A stretch of 64,000 nt of DNA from Stenotrophomonas sp046736075 (GTDB lineage: Bacteria > Pseudomonadota > Gammaproteobacteria > Xanthomonadales > Xanthomonadaceae). Positions 24,517 through 32,636 of the stretch are shown piece after piece. The notes beneath the pieces are model-generated. The model saw only the letters and a program-made list of their open reading frames with translations. It was not told the origin of the DNA and ran no database searches. The stretch spans positions 3,968,001-4,032,000 of the forward strand of contig NZ_CP177163.1 in assembly GCF_046736075.1 (NCBI RefSeq). Reading direction: 5' to 3'. Position numbers and translations under genes: made by a program. Within the stretch, counting starts at the first letter, position 1, and every line of letters begins with the position of its first letter.

Positions 24517-25638
24517 TTACTCGGTATCGGGTGGGGATGGTGCGCGTCGCATTGTACGGCGCTTGGGCGAGACGGGCGGCGCGCCGGTGTCCAGCAGCTT
24601 GCGGATTGGTGCGGGCAGCCCGAGCGTCGGCAGGTCTTCCGGGGCGACCCAGCGCAGGCCCGGGACATCGGCACGCAGGCCGTCCACCTGGCAGGACAGC
24701 ACCTGCAGGTGCAGGCGGTAATGGCTGAAGGTATGTTCCAGCACCGGCAGCGCCTGCGCGTCGTCCAGCGACCCGTCGAGGTGCGCGTCGAACCAGTCCT
24801 GCAGCGCGCTGCCGTGCTCGGCCTGCGGCAAGGTCCACAACTGCGCCCAGATGCCGGTGTCCGGCCTCTTCTGCAGCAGGACGCGGCCACGGCCATCGCG
24901 CAGCAGCAGGGCCACGGCCTCGCGCTCGGGCAGCGCTTTGCTCGGCTTCGGCGTGGGCAGCTGGTCGGTGCGGCCTTCACGACGCGCCACGCAATCGTCC
25001 TGCAGCGGGCAGATCACGCACGCGGGGCGGCTGCGGGTGCACACGGTGGCGCCCAGGTCCATCTGCGCCTGCGTGTAGTCGGCCATGCGCCCGTCGGGAA
25101 CGTGCTGCACGTGGGCCTCGGCCAGCGCCCACAGCACCTTCTCCACGGCGGGCAGGCCGGGAAAGCCGTCGATGCCGTGATAGCGGGTGAGCACGCGTTT
25201 GACGTTGCCGTCGAGGATCGCATGGCGATCGTTCCAGGCCTGGCTGAGGATCGCGGCGGCGGTACTGCGGCCGATGCCGGGCAGGGCGTGCAGCGCATCG
25301 GGATCGCGCGGCAGCTCGCCATCGTGGTCCGCCACGCAGCGTTGCGCGGCGGCATGCAGGTTGCGTGCACGCGCGTAGTAGCCAAGCCCGGCCCACCGTG
25401 CCATCACCGCATCGTTGCTGGCTGCGGCCAGCGCCGGCAGGGTGGGGAAGACCCGCAGGAACGTCAGGAAGTACGGAATGACCGTACTGACCTGGGTCTG
25501 CTGCAGCATGATCTCCGACAGCCACACCCGGTACGGCGAGCGCGGATGCTGCCACGGCAGGTCATGCCGGCCGTGGCCGTCGAACCACGGCAGCAGGCGG
25601 CCGACGAAGGCGTCGCCGCGCCCGGCCACACCGTGCAT
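24517..25638 (-). CDS. mutY: A/G-specific adenine glycosylase
   Basis: 373-residue base-excision repair enzyme removing adenine opposite 8-oxoguanine. The helix-hairpin-helix LPGIGRSTAAAILS and the catalytic Asp in AILDGNVKRVL are present. The [4Fe-4S] loop is CTRSRPACVICPLQDDC (spacing 6-2-5). A NUDIX-like C-terminal domain, from about residue 240, reads the damaged base. The first codon overlaps the ftsY stop by one base and yggX follows. Confidence 0.96.
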   Translation of the reverse strand: MHGVAGRGDAFVGRLLPWFDGHGRHDLPWQHPRSPYRVWLSEIMLQQTQVSTVIPYFLTFLRVFPTLPALAAASNDAVMARWAGLGYYARARNLHAAAQRCVADHDGELPRDPDALHALPGIGRSTAAAILSQAWNDRHAILDGNVKRVLTRYHGIDGFPGLPAVEKVLWALAEAHVQHVPDGRMADYTQAQMDLGATVCTRSRPACVICPLQDDCVARREGRTDQLPTPKPSKALPEREAVALLLRDGRGRVLLQKRPDTGIWAQLWTLPQAEHGSALQDWFDAHLDGSLDDAQALPVLEHTFSHYRLHLQVLSCQVDGLRADVPGLRWVAPEDLPTLGLPAPIRKLLDTGAPPVSPKRRTMRRAPSPPDTE

Positions 25639-27182
25639 CAGCCGCCCAGAGCCTCGGGCAGCAGCGCGTCGACGAAGGCTTCCGGATCGAACACGCGCAG
25701 ATCTTCCGGACGCTCGCCGATGCCGGCGTAACGGATCGGAATGCCGAACTCGCGGGCCAGCGCGAACACCACGCCGCCCTTGGCGGTGCCATCCAGCTTG
25801 GTCACGACCAGGCCGGTGACGTTGACCGCCGCGTGGAACTGGCGCAGCTGGGAGAGCGCGTTCTGGCCGGTGGTGCCGTCGATCACCATCAGCACCTCGT
25901 GCGGTGCGGCCGGATCGATCTTGCCCAGTACGCGGCGGATCTTGCCCAGTTCGTTCATCAGACCGGACTGGGTGTGCAGGCGGCCGGCAGTGTCGGCAAT
26001 CAGCACCTCGGTGCCGCGTGCCTTGCCGGCCTGCAGCGCATCGAACGCGACCGACGCCGCATCGGCGTTCTGGCCCTGCGCCACCACGGCCACGCCGTTG
26101 CGCTCGCCCCAGGCCTGCAGCTGGGCCACGGCGGCGGCGCGGAAGGTGTCGCCGGCGGCCAGCATCAGGCTGTGGCCGTCGTCCTTGAAGCGCTTGGCCA
26201 GCTTGCCGATGGTGGTGGTCTTGCCAACGCCGTTGACGCCGACGGTGAGCACCACGAAGGGCTTGGCGGTGCGGTCGATGACCAGCGGCTTGGCGACCGG
26301 CTGCAGGATCGCGATCAGCTCGCTGCGCAGGGCGGCCAGCAGCGCCTTGGCATCGGCGAACTCACGCGCCTTCATGCGCTTGCGCAGGCCTTCGACCAGT
26401 GCGGTGGTGGCACCCACGCCGACATCGGCGGTGATCAGTGCGGTTTCCAGCTCGTCGAGCAGGTCGTCGTCGAGCTTGGGATTGCGCGAGAACAGGCCGC
26501 CGAAGCTGCGCGCGATGACGCTGTTGCGCAGGCGGTCGCGCCAGCCGAGCTTGCCGGGGGCGGCGGGGGCGGCGGCGTCGGTGGGTTCGAGGGTGTCGGC
26601 AGGCGTGGCGGCGGCCGGTTCCGCCGGTTGGGCGGCTTCCTGGACGATGTCGGTGGCAACCAGGACCGGCGGGGTGAGCTGGACGACCGGTGCGGCGGGT
26701 GCGGCGACCGGTGTGGGGTCGGCGGGGAGCCGGCCAGCGGCCGGCACTACCGGTGTGGTTGGCTGCGCGGGCGCGGTGGCCGGGGCGACCGGTGCGGCCG
26801 GTTGCGCAGGTGCGGTGGGTGCGGCGACCGGTGTGGGGTCGGCGGGGAGCCGGCCAGCGGCCGGGGCGACCGGTGCGGCCGGTTGCGCAGGTGCGATGGG
26901 TGCGGCGACCGGTGTGGGGTCGGCGGGGAGCCGGCCAGCGGCCGGCACTACCGGTGCGGTTGGCTGTGCGGGCGCGGTGGGCGGGGTGACCGGTGCGGCC
27001 GGTTGCGCAGGTGCGGTGGGCGGGACGACCGGTGCAGTCGGTTGCGCCGGCGGCGCCGGCGGCGCAGCGGCGTCGGCCGGCTGCGGAAATGCGGCGGCCA
27101 GCTCTTCAGCCGAGTAGTGCTGGGTCTTGGGCGCGTCCTGCGGAGCGTCCTGGGGCTTTTTGCGACGGAAGAAACTGAGCAT
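25638..27182 (-). CDS. ftsY: signal recognition particle receptor FtsY with repeat-built N-terminus
   Basis: 514-residue SRP receptor GTPase. The C-terminal NG domain has G1 GVNGVGKTTTIGK near residue 313, DTFRAAAVAQLQ, G3 ADTAGRLHTQ and TKLDGTAKGG. The first about 200 residues are an Ala/Pro/Val-rich low-complexity region. It contains the phrase PAAGRLPADPTPVAAP three times, encoded where GTAG palindromes lie in the DNA (26727-26750, 26847-26870, 26928-26951). This acidic or disordered region normally helps membrane contact and tolerates variation. mutY and yggX are coexpressed downstream. Confidence 0.96.
   Translation of the reverse strand: MLSFFRRKKPQDAPQDAPKTQHYSAEELAAAFPQPADAAAPPAPPAQPTAPVVPPTAPAQPAAPVTPPTAPAQPTAPVVPAAGRLPADPTPVAAPIAPAQPAAPVAPAAGRLPADPTPVAAPTAPAQPAAPVAPATAPAQPTTPVVPAAGRLPADPTPVAAPAAPVVQLTPPVLVATDIVQEAAQPAEPAAATPADTLEPTDAAAPAAPGKLGWRDRLRNSVIARSFGGLFSRNPKLDDDLLDELETALITADVGVGATTALVEGLRKRMKAREFADAKALLAALRSELIAILQPVAKPLVIDRTAKPFVVLTVGVNGVGKTTTIGKLAKRFKDDGHSLMLAAGDTFRAAAVAQLQAWGERNGVAVVAQGQNADAASVAFDALQAGKARGTEVLIADTAGRLHTQSGLMNELGKIRRVLGKIDPAAPHEVLMVIDGTTGQNALSQLRQFHAAVNVTGLVVTKLDGTAKGGVVFALAREFGIPIRYAGIGERPEDLRVFDPEAFVDALLPEALGG
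26727..26951 (-). repeat. GTAG elements inside the ftsY coding sequence
   Basis: Three in-frame copies at 26727-26750, 26847-26870 and 26928-26951, spaced 120 and 81 bases start to start. Copies 1 and 3 are intact palindromes ending CTAC on the plus strand; copy 2 has lost the GTAG end. They are embedded in a larger imperfect GC-rich repeat that codes for the APAQPAAPV stretches. Confidence 0.85.
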
Positions 27183-27313
27183 TGGATTCGGCGCTGAAAT
27201 CAGGGGGATATGCTACCACTCGGGCTTGTCACGCCCGAGTGCACTCAAGTGGGCGGCGTGGCGGCCGCTATCGACGGTGGAAGGCCGCGCTGGGCGGTCC
27301 GGGGTGCATCCGA

Positions 27314-27613
27314 ATGGGCAATATCCTGGCGATCGCGGGCAGCGGCATGCGTGCGGCCCAGCAAGGGGTGCAGGTGGCCGCGCACAATGTGGCCAATCTG
27401 GCCACGCCCGACGCGACGCGCCTGCAGGTGCAGCGTGGCGCTGCGCCTGCCGGCGGCGTGCAGACCACCGTGGGCGCCACCGCCCAGGACCCGGCGGCTC
27501 CATTGACCGACCTGCTGGCCGCCCGCACCGAGGTGATTGCGTTCACCGCCAATGCCGCGCTGATCCGGCGGGCCGATGACATGGTGGGCGTACTGCTCGA
27601 CGCAACCGCCTGA
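27314..27613 (+). CDS. orphan flagellar basal-body rod-like protein
   Basis: 99-residue protein. The N-terminus MGNILAIAGSGMRAAQQGVQVAAHNVANLATP matches the rod/hook-protein start (PF00460 type) and the C-terminus LLAARTEVIAFTANAALIRRADDMVGVLLD resembles the C-terminal helix of FlgC-like proteins. The middle is very short. There are no other flagellar genes in the window, and it is divergent from ftsY. It may be a domesticated relative or a degenerated copy; the function is not known. Confidence 0.62.
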   Translation: MGNILAIAGSGMRAAQQGVQVAAHNVANLATPDATRLQVQRGAAPAGGVQTTVGATAQDPAAPLTDLLAARTEVIAFTANAALIRRADDMVGVLLDATA

Positions 27614-27634
27614 CCCAGGGGCGCCTCGTTGACG

Positions 27635-27704
27635 GTAGTGCCGGCCGCTGGCCGGCAATCCGTCTGGGGCGGGTGTCCCGTGAGCCGGCCAGCGGCCGGC
27701 ACTA
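27635..27704 (+). repeat. facing pair of GTAG elements downstream of htpG
   Basis: A direct unit (GTAG at 27635, TGCCGGCC-GCT-GGCCGGCA) and an inverted unit (27682-27704, ending CTAC) between two converging genes. The two arms could also pair with each other into one long hairpin serving as a bidirectional transcript end. Confidence 0.85.
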
Positions 27705-27719
27705 CCGGTACGGCTCGTC

Positions 27720-29618
27720 TTACGCCGACAGTTCCAGCAGCAGCTTGTTGAGCCGGCGCACGTAGGCGGCCGGGTCCTTCAGCGTGTCGCCGGCGGCCAG
27801 CGCGGCCTGGTCGAACAGCACACGGCTCAGATCATCAAAGCGTGCCGCGTCGGCTTCCTGGTCGAGCTTGCCGATCAGCGGGTGGCCGGGGTTGAACTCG
27901 AACACCGGCTTGCTGTCGGGAACCTTCTGGCCGCTGGCTTCCAGGATCTGGCGCATCTGCAGGCCCAGGTCCTGTTCGCCGATGGCCAGGATCGCCGGGG
28001 AGTCGGTGAGGCGGTGCGAGACGCGCACATCGGCCACGTCCTCGCCGAGCGCGGTCTTGAGCCGCTCGACCAGGGCCTGCTTGTCCTTGGCCGCTTCTTC
28101 CTGCGCCTGCTTGTCTTCAGCCGATTCCAGCGCGCCGAGGTCGAGGTCGCCACGGGCGACGTCAACGAACGACTTGCCGTCGAAGTCGGTCAGGTAGCCC
28201 ATCAGCCACTCGTCGATGCGGTCGGTGAGCAGCAGCACTTCGATGCCCTTCTTGCGGAACACCTCCAGGTGCGGGCTGTCCTTGACCTGGGTATGGCTGT
28301 CGCCGGTCAGGAAGTAGATCTTGTCCTGGCCTTCGATCATTCGGCCGATGTAGTCGGCCAGCGACACGCTCTGCTCGCCGCTGGCGTCATGGGTGGAGGC
28401 GAAGCGCAGCAGGCCGGCCACCTTCTCGCGGTTGCCGTAATCCTCGGCGGGGCCTTCCTTGAGGACCTGGCCGAACTGCTTCCAGAAGCCGGCGTAGATC
28501 TCGGGCTTGTCGTTGGCCAGCTTGTCGAGCATGTCCAGCGAGCGCTTGGTGAGCGCGGCCTTCATCGAGTCGATGACCGGGCCGGACTGCAGGATTTCGC
28601 GCGACACGTTCAGCGACAGGTCGTTGGAATCCACGACGCCCTTGATGAAGCGCAGGTACAGCGGCAGGAACTGCTCGGCCTGGTCCATCACGAACACGCG
28701 CTGCACGTAGAGCTTCAGGCCCTTGGGCGCGTCGCGGTGGTAGAGGTCGAACGGGGCGTGGCCGGGCACGTACAGCAGCGAGGTGTACTCGAGCTTGCCT
28801 TCGACCTTGTTGTGGCTCCAGGCCAGCGGGTCCTGGTGGTCGTGCGCGGCGTGCTTGTAGAACTCCTGGTACTCGGCGTCGGTGATCTCGTTGCGCGGAC
28901 GGGTCCACAGCGCGCTGGCACGGTTGACGGTTTCCCACTCGGGCTCGGCCGGTGCATCGTCGCCGTGGTGGTCCTTGACCATCTGGATCGGCAGGCCGAT
29001 GTGGTCGGAGTACTTCTTGATGATGCCGCGCAGGCGCCAGCCGTCGGCGAAGTCGAGCTGGTCGTCCTTGAGGTGCAGCACGATGCGGGTGCCGCGCTCG
29101 GGCTTGTCGATGCTCTCGACGTCGAATTCGCCCTCGCCGCGCGAGGACCAGTGCACGCCCTCGCTGGCGGGCAGGCCGGCGCGGCGCGAGTAGACGTCGA
29201 CCTGGTCGGCGACGATGAAGGCGCTGTAGAAGCCGACGCCGAACTGGCCGATCAGCTGGGAGTCCTTCTTCTGGTCGCCGGAGAGCTGGCGCAGGAAGTC
29301 GCCGGTGCCGGACTTGGCGATGGTGCCCAGGTGGGCAATGGCCTCGTCACGGCTCATGCCGATGCCGTTGTCGTCGATGGTCAGGGTGCGGGCATCGGCA
29401 TCGAAGCTGACGCGGATGCGCAGGTCGCTGTCGCTCTCAAGAAGGGCCGGCTGGGTCAGCGCTTCGAAGCGCAGCTTGTCCGAGGCGTCGGCGGCATTGG
29501 AGATCAGCTCGCGAAGGAAGATTTCCTTGTTGGAATACAGCGAGTGGATCATCAGCTGCAGCAGCTGCTTGACTTCAGTCTGGAAGCCCAGGGTTTCTTT
29601 TTGGGTCTGCACGGTCAT
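27720..29618 (-). CDS. htpG: chaperone HtpG (Hsp90)
   Basis: 632-residue bacterial Hsp90. The N-terminal ATPase domain shows FLRELISNAADASDKLR, DNGIGMSRDEAI and GQFGVGFYSAFIVAD. The middle domain has the catalytic-loop region and SNDLSLNVSREILQ, and a dimerisation domain closes the protein. Standard length. No sigma32-type promoter was recognised by eye upstream. Confidence 0.97.
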   Translation of the reverse strand: MTVQTQKETLGFQTEVKQLLQLMIHSLYSNKEIFLRELISNAADASDKLRFEALTQPALLESDSDLRIRVSFDADARTLTIDDNGIGMSRDEAIAHLGTIAKSGTGDFLRQLSGDQKKDSQLIGQFGVGFYSAFIVADQVDVYSRRAGLPASEGVHWSSRGEGEFDVESIDKPERGTRIVLHLKDDQLDFADGWRLRGIIKKYSDHIGLPIQMVKDHHGDDAPAEPEWETVNRASALWTRPRNEITDAEYQEFYKHAAHDHQDPLAWSHNKVEGKLEYTSLLYVPGHAPFDLYHRDAPKGLKLYVQRVFVMDQAEQFLPLYLRFIKGVVDSNDLSLNVSREILQSGPVIDSMKAALTKRSLDMLDKLANDKPEIYAGFWKQFGQVLKEGPAEDYGNREKVAGLLRFASTHDASGEQSVSLADYIGRMIEGQDKIYFLTGDSHTQVKDSPHLEVFRKKGIEVLLLTDRIDEWLMGYLTDFDGKSFVDVARGDLDLGALESAEDKQAQEEAAKDKQALVERLKTALGEDVADVRVSHRLTDSPAILAIGEQDLGLQMRQILEASGQKVPDSKPVFEFNPGHPLIGKLDQEADAARFDDLSRVLFDQAALAAGDTLKDPAAYVRRLNKLLLELSA

Positions 29619-29666
29619 GAGTGGCGATGCTCCTTGGACGATGCCGCGCCCGGCGCGGCGGCTGGC

Positions 29667-30149
29667 TCAAGGGGTAGGGGCGGCGGGGTGGGTTTTCAAG
29701 AGCGTGCAGACACCGCATGGCGGCTGTACCAAGGCGTGGCGTGGCGTCCGATTGCGTGGGCGGGGGCGGGATCCTGGGCCGCCACCCTGGGCCGCTTCCG
29801 GGCCGAGCGCTTCATCGTCGTCGCTCGACGCGCATATCCAGGCCGCGCGGCTGCCTTTCAGCACGGCCTCGCCGCCAGCAGGTCGGGCATTCTTCTCGAG
29901 GCAGAAGGCTTCATGGTAAAGCTGCGTTGCCTTGCTTTGGCGGGAGTACCGATAGGTGGGAATCCCGTCCTCGTTCATCGATAGACGCTGTTCCACAGCG
30001 ACAAGGCCTCCTTCGAAGTCTGGCCACTCGGATGTCCTGATCAGGATGCTCTCGCCACGTGTATTCATCTCGACCCGATCCTGCGAAGAGAGAGGAGGGC
30101 CTGCAGATACTGGAAGTGCCACCACCCAGGCCAATGCGAGTTTCATCAT
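29667..30149 (-). CDS. hypothetical exported protein in lower-GC DNA
   Basis: 160 residues if started at the ATG at 30149. MMKLALAWVVALPVSAGPP looks like a signal peptide. The mature part (RGESILIRTSEWPDFEGGLV; YRYSRQSKATQLYHEAF) is not a family I recognise. The last 50 residues are Pro/Arg/Gly-rich and look unlike a folded protein, so a frameshift near the end is possible. The base composition is less GC-rich than the neighbours, suggesting acquired or relaxed DNA. Same orientation as htpG, 48 bases upstream of it. Confidence 0.42.
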   Translation of the reverse strand: MMKLALAWVVALPVSAGPPLSSQDRVEMNTRGESILIRTSEWPDFEGGLVAVEQRLSMNEDGIPTYRYSRQSKATQLYHEAFCLEKNARPAGGEAVLKGSRAAWICASSDDDEALGPEAAQGGGPGSRPRPRNRTPRHALVQPPCGVCTLLKTHPAAPTP

Positions 30150-30566
30150 GATGAGTGTCCAGGTGACCGCACATGCGGTATTTGGATTCTCGTCAACGAG
30201 GCAGGACGACGCAGCGTGTTCCGTCTCGAAACTGGCCCCTGCGCAAGAGATATCTGCATTGAATCCAGCGCGGCCATTGGCTGGGCGAATGACGGGCTGC
30301 AATGACGCGCTGGATCGTTACGTCGGCGGCAACCCACGCCTGAACGTTGATCTGGACGTAGATGGCCGGCGTTGCGGGGCGGCATTGGGTGCGGACGAAA
30401 ATGCGGGCGGCGAGAGCGTCAGGGGAGGTCGCATCTGCCGCCTCCGGTGCATGAACCGCGTACGCCCGGCATCAGCGCTTAGAATGCTGGCCCGACCCCC
30501 TGACCTTTGTGCCATGACCCGTCTCGACCCGTGCGCCCCGCCAACCCGTCCAGCCAAGACCCGCGC
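30150..30566. other. 417-base gap with no recognisable gene
   Basis: Open frames cross this stretch on both strands but none resembles a known family or shows a good ribosome site. The first half is lower in GC, like the adjacent hypothetical gene. A TAGAAT box at 30480-30485 could be the -10 of the rsmD promoter. No GTAG repeat was seen here. Confidence 0.6.
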
Positions 30567-31172
30567 ATGACGCCGCGTCAGCCCGCAGCACCGGCGATGG
30601 GTCAGGTGCGCATCATCGGCGGCAAGTGGCGCGGGACGAAGCTGCCGGTGCCGCTGTCGCCGGGGCTGCGCCCGAGCAGCGACCGGGTCCGGGAGACATT
30701 GTTCAACTGGCTGACGCCGCGGCTGGGCGGGGCGCGGGTGCTGGACCTGTTCGCCGGCAGCGGCGCGCTGGGGCTGGAGGCGGTGTCGCGTGGGGCCGCC
30801 CACGCCACGCTGGTGGAGAAGGATGGCGGGTTGTCCCGGCAGCTGCGCGAGTCGGTGACCCGGCTGGGCGCGCAGGGGCTGGTGGAGGTGGTCCAGGCCG
30901 ACGCCCTGCAATGGCTGCGGCAGCCGGCCGGGGCGCTGGCGGATATCGCCTTCGTCGACCCGCCGTTCGCCGCCGGGCTGTGGGACGCGGTGATCGCCGG
31001 GCTGCCGGCGCATCTGGCCGCCGATGCCTGGCTGTACGTGGAGTCGCCGGCCGGCCAGGCGCCGCGGTTGCCGGCGCCGTGGCTGCTGCACCGCGAGGGG
31101 GGCACCCGGGAGGTCCGTTTTGCCCTGTACCGCCGCGCCGCTGCTACACTTTCACCAGATCACAACGTGTAG
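30567..31172 (+). CDS. rsmD: 16S rRNA (guanine966-N2)-methyltransferase
   Basis: 201-residue SAM-dependent methyltransferase acting on the small ribosomal subunit. It has the RsmD start VRIIGGKWRGTKL, LRPSSDRVRETLFNWL, the SAM motif VLDLFAGSGALGLEAVSRG and the catalytic DPPF box (AFVDPPFA). The ATG at 30567 was chosen; an internal ATG at residue 11 is another possibility. coaD begins seven bases after the stop, the usual rsmD-coaD pair. Confidence 0.94.
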   Translation: MTPRQPAAPAMGQVRIIGGKWRGTKLPVPLSPGLRPSSDRVRETLFNWLTPRLGGARVLDLFAGSGALGLEAVSRGAAHATLVEKDGGLSRQLRESVTRLGAQGLVEVVQADALQWLRQPAGALADIAFVDPPFAAGLWDAVIAGLPAHLAADAWLYVESPAGQAPRLPAPWLLHREGGTREVRFALYRRAAATLSPDHNV

Positions 31173-31179
31173 CTGCCGT

Positions 31180-31689
31180 ATGACCGTGGCCAACCGCCGC
31201 ATTGCCGTGTACCCGGGCACCTTCGATCCGATCACCAACGGTCACATCGACCTGGTGAACCGGGCCGCGCCGCTGTTCGAAAAGGTGGTGGTGGGTGTGG
31301 CGCAGAGCCCGTCCAAGGGGCCGACGCTGCCGCTGGAGCTGCGGGTGTCGCTGGCGCGTGAGGCGCTGGCCCACCACCGCAACGTGGAAGTGCGCGGTTT
31401 CGATACGTTGCTGGCGCATTTCGTGCGCTCCATGCAGGGCGGCGTACTGCTGCGCGGCCTGCGTGCGGTGTCCGATTTCGAGTACGAATTCCAGATGGCG
31501 AGCATGAACCGCCATCTGATCCCGGAAGTCGAGACGCTGTTCCTGACCCCGGCCGAGCAGCACAGCTTCATTTCGTCTTCGCTGGTCCGCGAGATCGCCC
31601 GCCTGGGCGGCGACGTGTCCGGCTTCGTTCCCGCGTCGGTGCTGGAAGCGCTGCGCAGGGTCCGGGAAGCGAAGTCGGGCCCGACGTAA
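31180..31689 (+). CDS. coaD: phosphopantetheine adenylyltransferase
   Basis: 169-residue enzyme of coenzyme A synthesis, transferring AMP to 4'-phosphopantetheine. Motifs are YPGTFDPITNGHIDLVNRA (TxGH nucleotidyltransferase), RGLRAVSDFEYEFQMASMN and the ISSSLVREIA signature. This is a second coenzyme A step in the window along with panBCD. It directly follows rsmD. Confidence 0.97.
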   Translation: MTVANRRIAVYPGTFDPITNGHIDLVNRAAPLFEKVVVGVAQSPSKGPTLPLELRVSLAREALAHHRNVEVRGFDTLLAHFVRSMQGGVLLRGLRAVSDFEYEFQMASMNRHLIPEVETLFLTPAEQHSFISSSLVREIARLGGDVSGFVPASVLEALRRVREAKSGPT

Positions 31690-31735
31690 TAACCGCCAGA
31701 CCATACATACCAAGAACCACCAAGGGAGGAATTCC

Positions 31736-32227
31736 ATGAACAACACCATGCGTGCCATGTTGATCGCGTCGTTCGCGCTGGCCTTCACCGCCTGCAAGAA
31801 GGAAGAGGCCGCACCGGTCGCCGAAGCCCAGCAGGCGCTGGTCGCCCCGGGCAAGGACGACGATGCCGGCTGGAAGAAGTACCTGCAGGCCGTGGCCGTG
31901 CAGAACATGGGCAACATCACCAACAGCCCGTTCCTGTACTACCTCGGGCCGGAATCGGACCCGCAGTTCCAGGACAAGTACGAGCGCCAGGTTGAAAGCG
32001 CCACCCAGGCCGTCGCCCGTGGCGTGCAGCCGGGCAACATGCTGGCCTTCGGTTCGTCTGCCTCGGGCAAGATGGCCGACATGATCCAGACCGTGTTCAA
32101 GGACGTGTCGCCGGACTCCATGAAGGGCGTGCGCGTCGTGTTCATCGGCCAGGCCGCCGACAACGCCCGCGTGCAGTCCATCGTGCAGCCGACCGGCGCC
32201 GAGTACATCTTCGTCGAAGCCAAGTAA
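31736..32227 (+). CDS. hypothetical lipoprotein
   Basis: 163 residues. The signal peptide ends in a lipobox, ALAFTAC with Cys20, followed by a KKEEAAP linker. The mature domain has NMGNITNSPFLYYLGPESDP, FGSSASGKMADMIQTVF and a C-terminus with VVFIGQAADNARV. I do not recognise the family. A strong GGGAGG ribosome site precedes the ATG, and a terminator-like hairpin follows, so it may be its own transcription unit between coaD and the ferredoxin gene. Confidence 0.72.
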   Translation: MNNTMRAMLIASFALAFTACKKEEAAPVAEAQQALVAPGKDDDAGWKKYLQAVAVQNMGNITNSPFLYYLGPESDPQFQDKYERQVESATQAVARGVQPGNMLAFGSSASGKMADMIQTVFKDVSPDSMKGVRVVFIGQAADNARVQSIVQPTGAEYIFVEAK

Positions 32228-32293
32228 CCCGTGCAGTGGCGGCCGCGCCCCGCGCGCGGCCCGGGCGGCGTCCTCCGGGGCGCCGCCGATCAT

Positions 32294-32321
32294 CGGCCGG
32301 CGCTCTGCGCTGGCCGGTTTT
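32294..32321 (+). terminator. rho-independent terminator after the lipoprotein gene
   Basis: CGGCCGGCGC-TCT-GCGCTGGCCG pairs over ten bases with one G-T wobble and is followed by GTTTT. It lies between the lipoprotein gene and the ferredoxin gene. Confidence 0.65.
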
Positions 32322-32351
32322 CATCCGCCGGCGCGGGCGTGGAGTAACGCC

Positions 32352-32636
32352 ATGTCGCTGAAAATCAATGAGCTCTGCGTCAACTGCGACGTATGTGAGC
32401 CGGCCTGCCCCAATCAGGCCATCTCGATGGGTGAAACCATCTACGTGATCGACCCGGCCCGCTGCACCGAGTGCGTGGGACATTTCGACGAACCCCAGTG
32501 CGTGGTCGTCTGCCCGGTGGAGTGCATCGATCCCGATCCGGACATCCCGGAAACCCAGGAAGCGCTGTTGGCCAAGCTGTTTGGGCTGCAGCGCGATCAT
32601 CCCGAACTGTATGTCACGGAGTCCCCGTCCGAATGA
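32352..32636 (+). CDS. YfhL-type 2[4Fe-4S] ferredoxin
   Basis: 94-residue ferredoxin. The first cluster motif is CVNCDVCEPACP (Cys 9, 12, 15, 19). The second is CTECVGHFDEPQCVVVCP, with a longer loop between the second and third Cys, the Allochromatium vinosum type with very low potential. A C-terminal helix follows. It is commonly near coaD in gammaproteobacteria, as here. Its stop overlaps the ggt start (ATGA). The electron partner is not known. Confidence 0.92.
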   Translation: MSLKINELCVNCDVCEPACPNQAISMGETIYVIDPARCTECVGHFDEPQCVVVCPVECIDPDPDIPETQEALLAKLFGLQRDHPELYVTESPSE

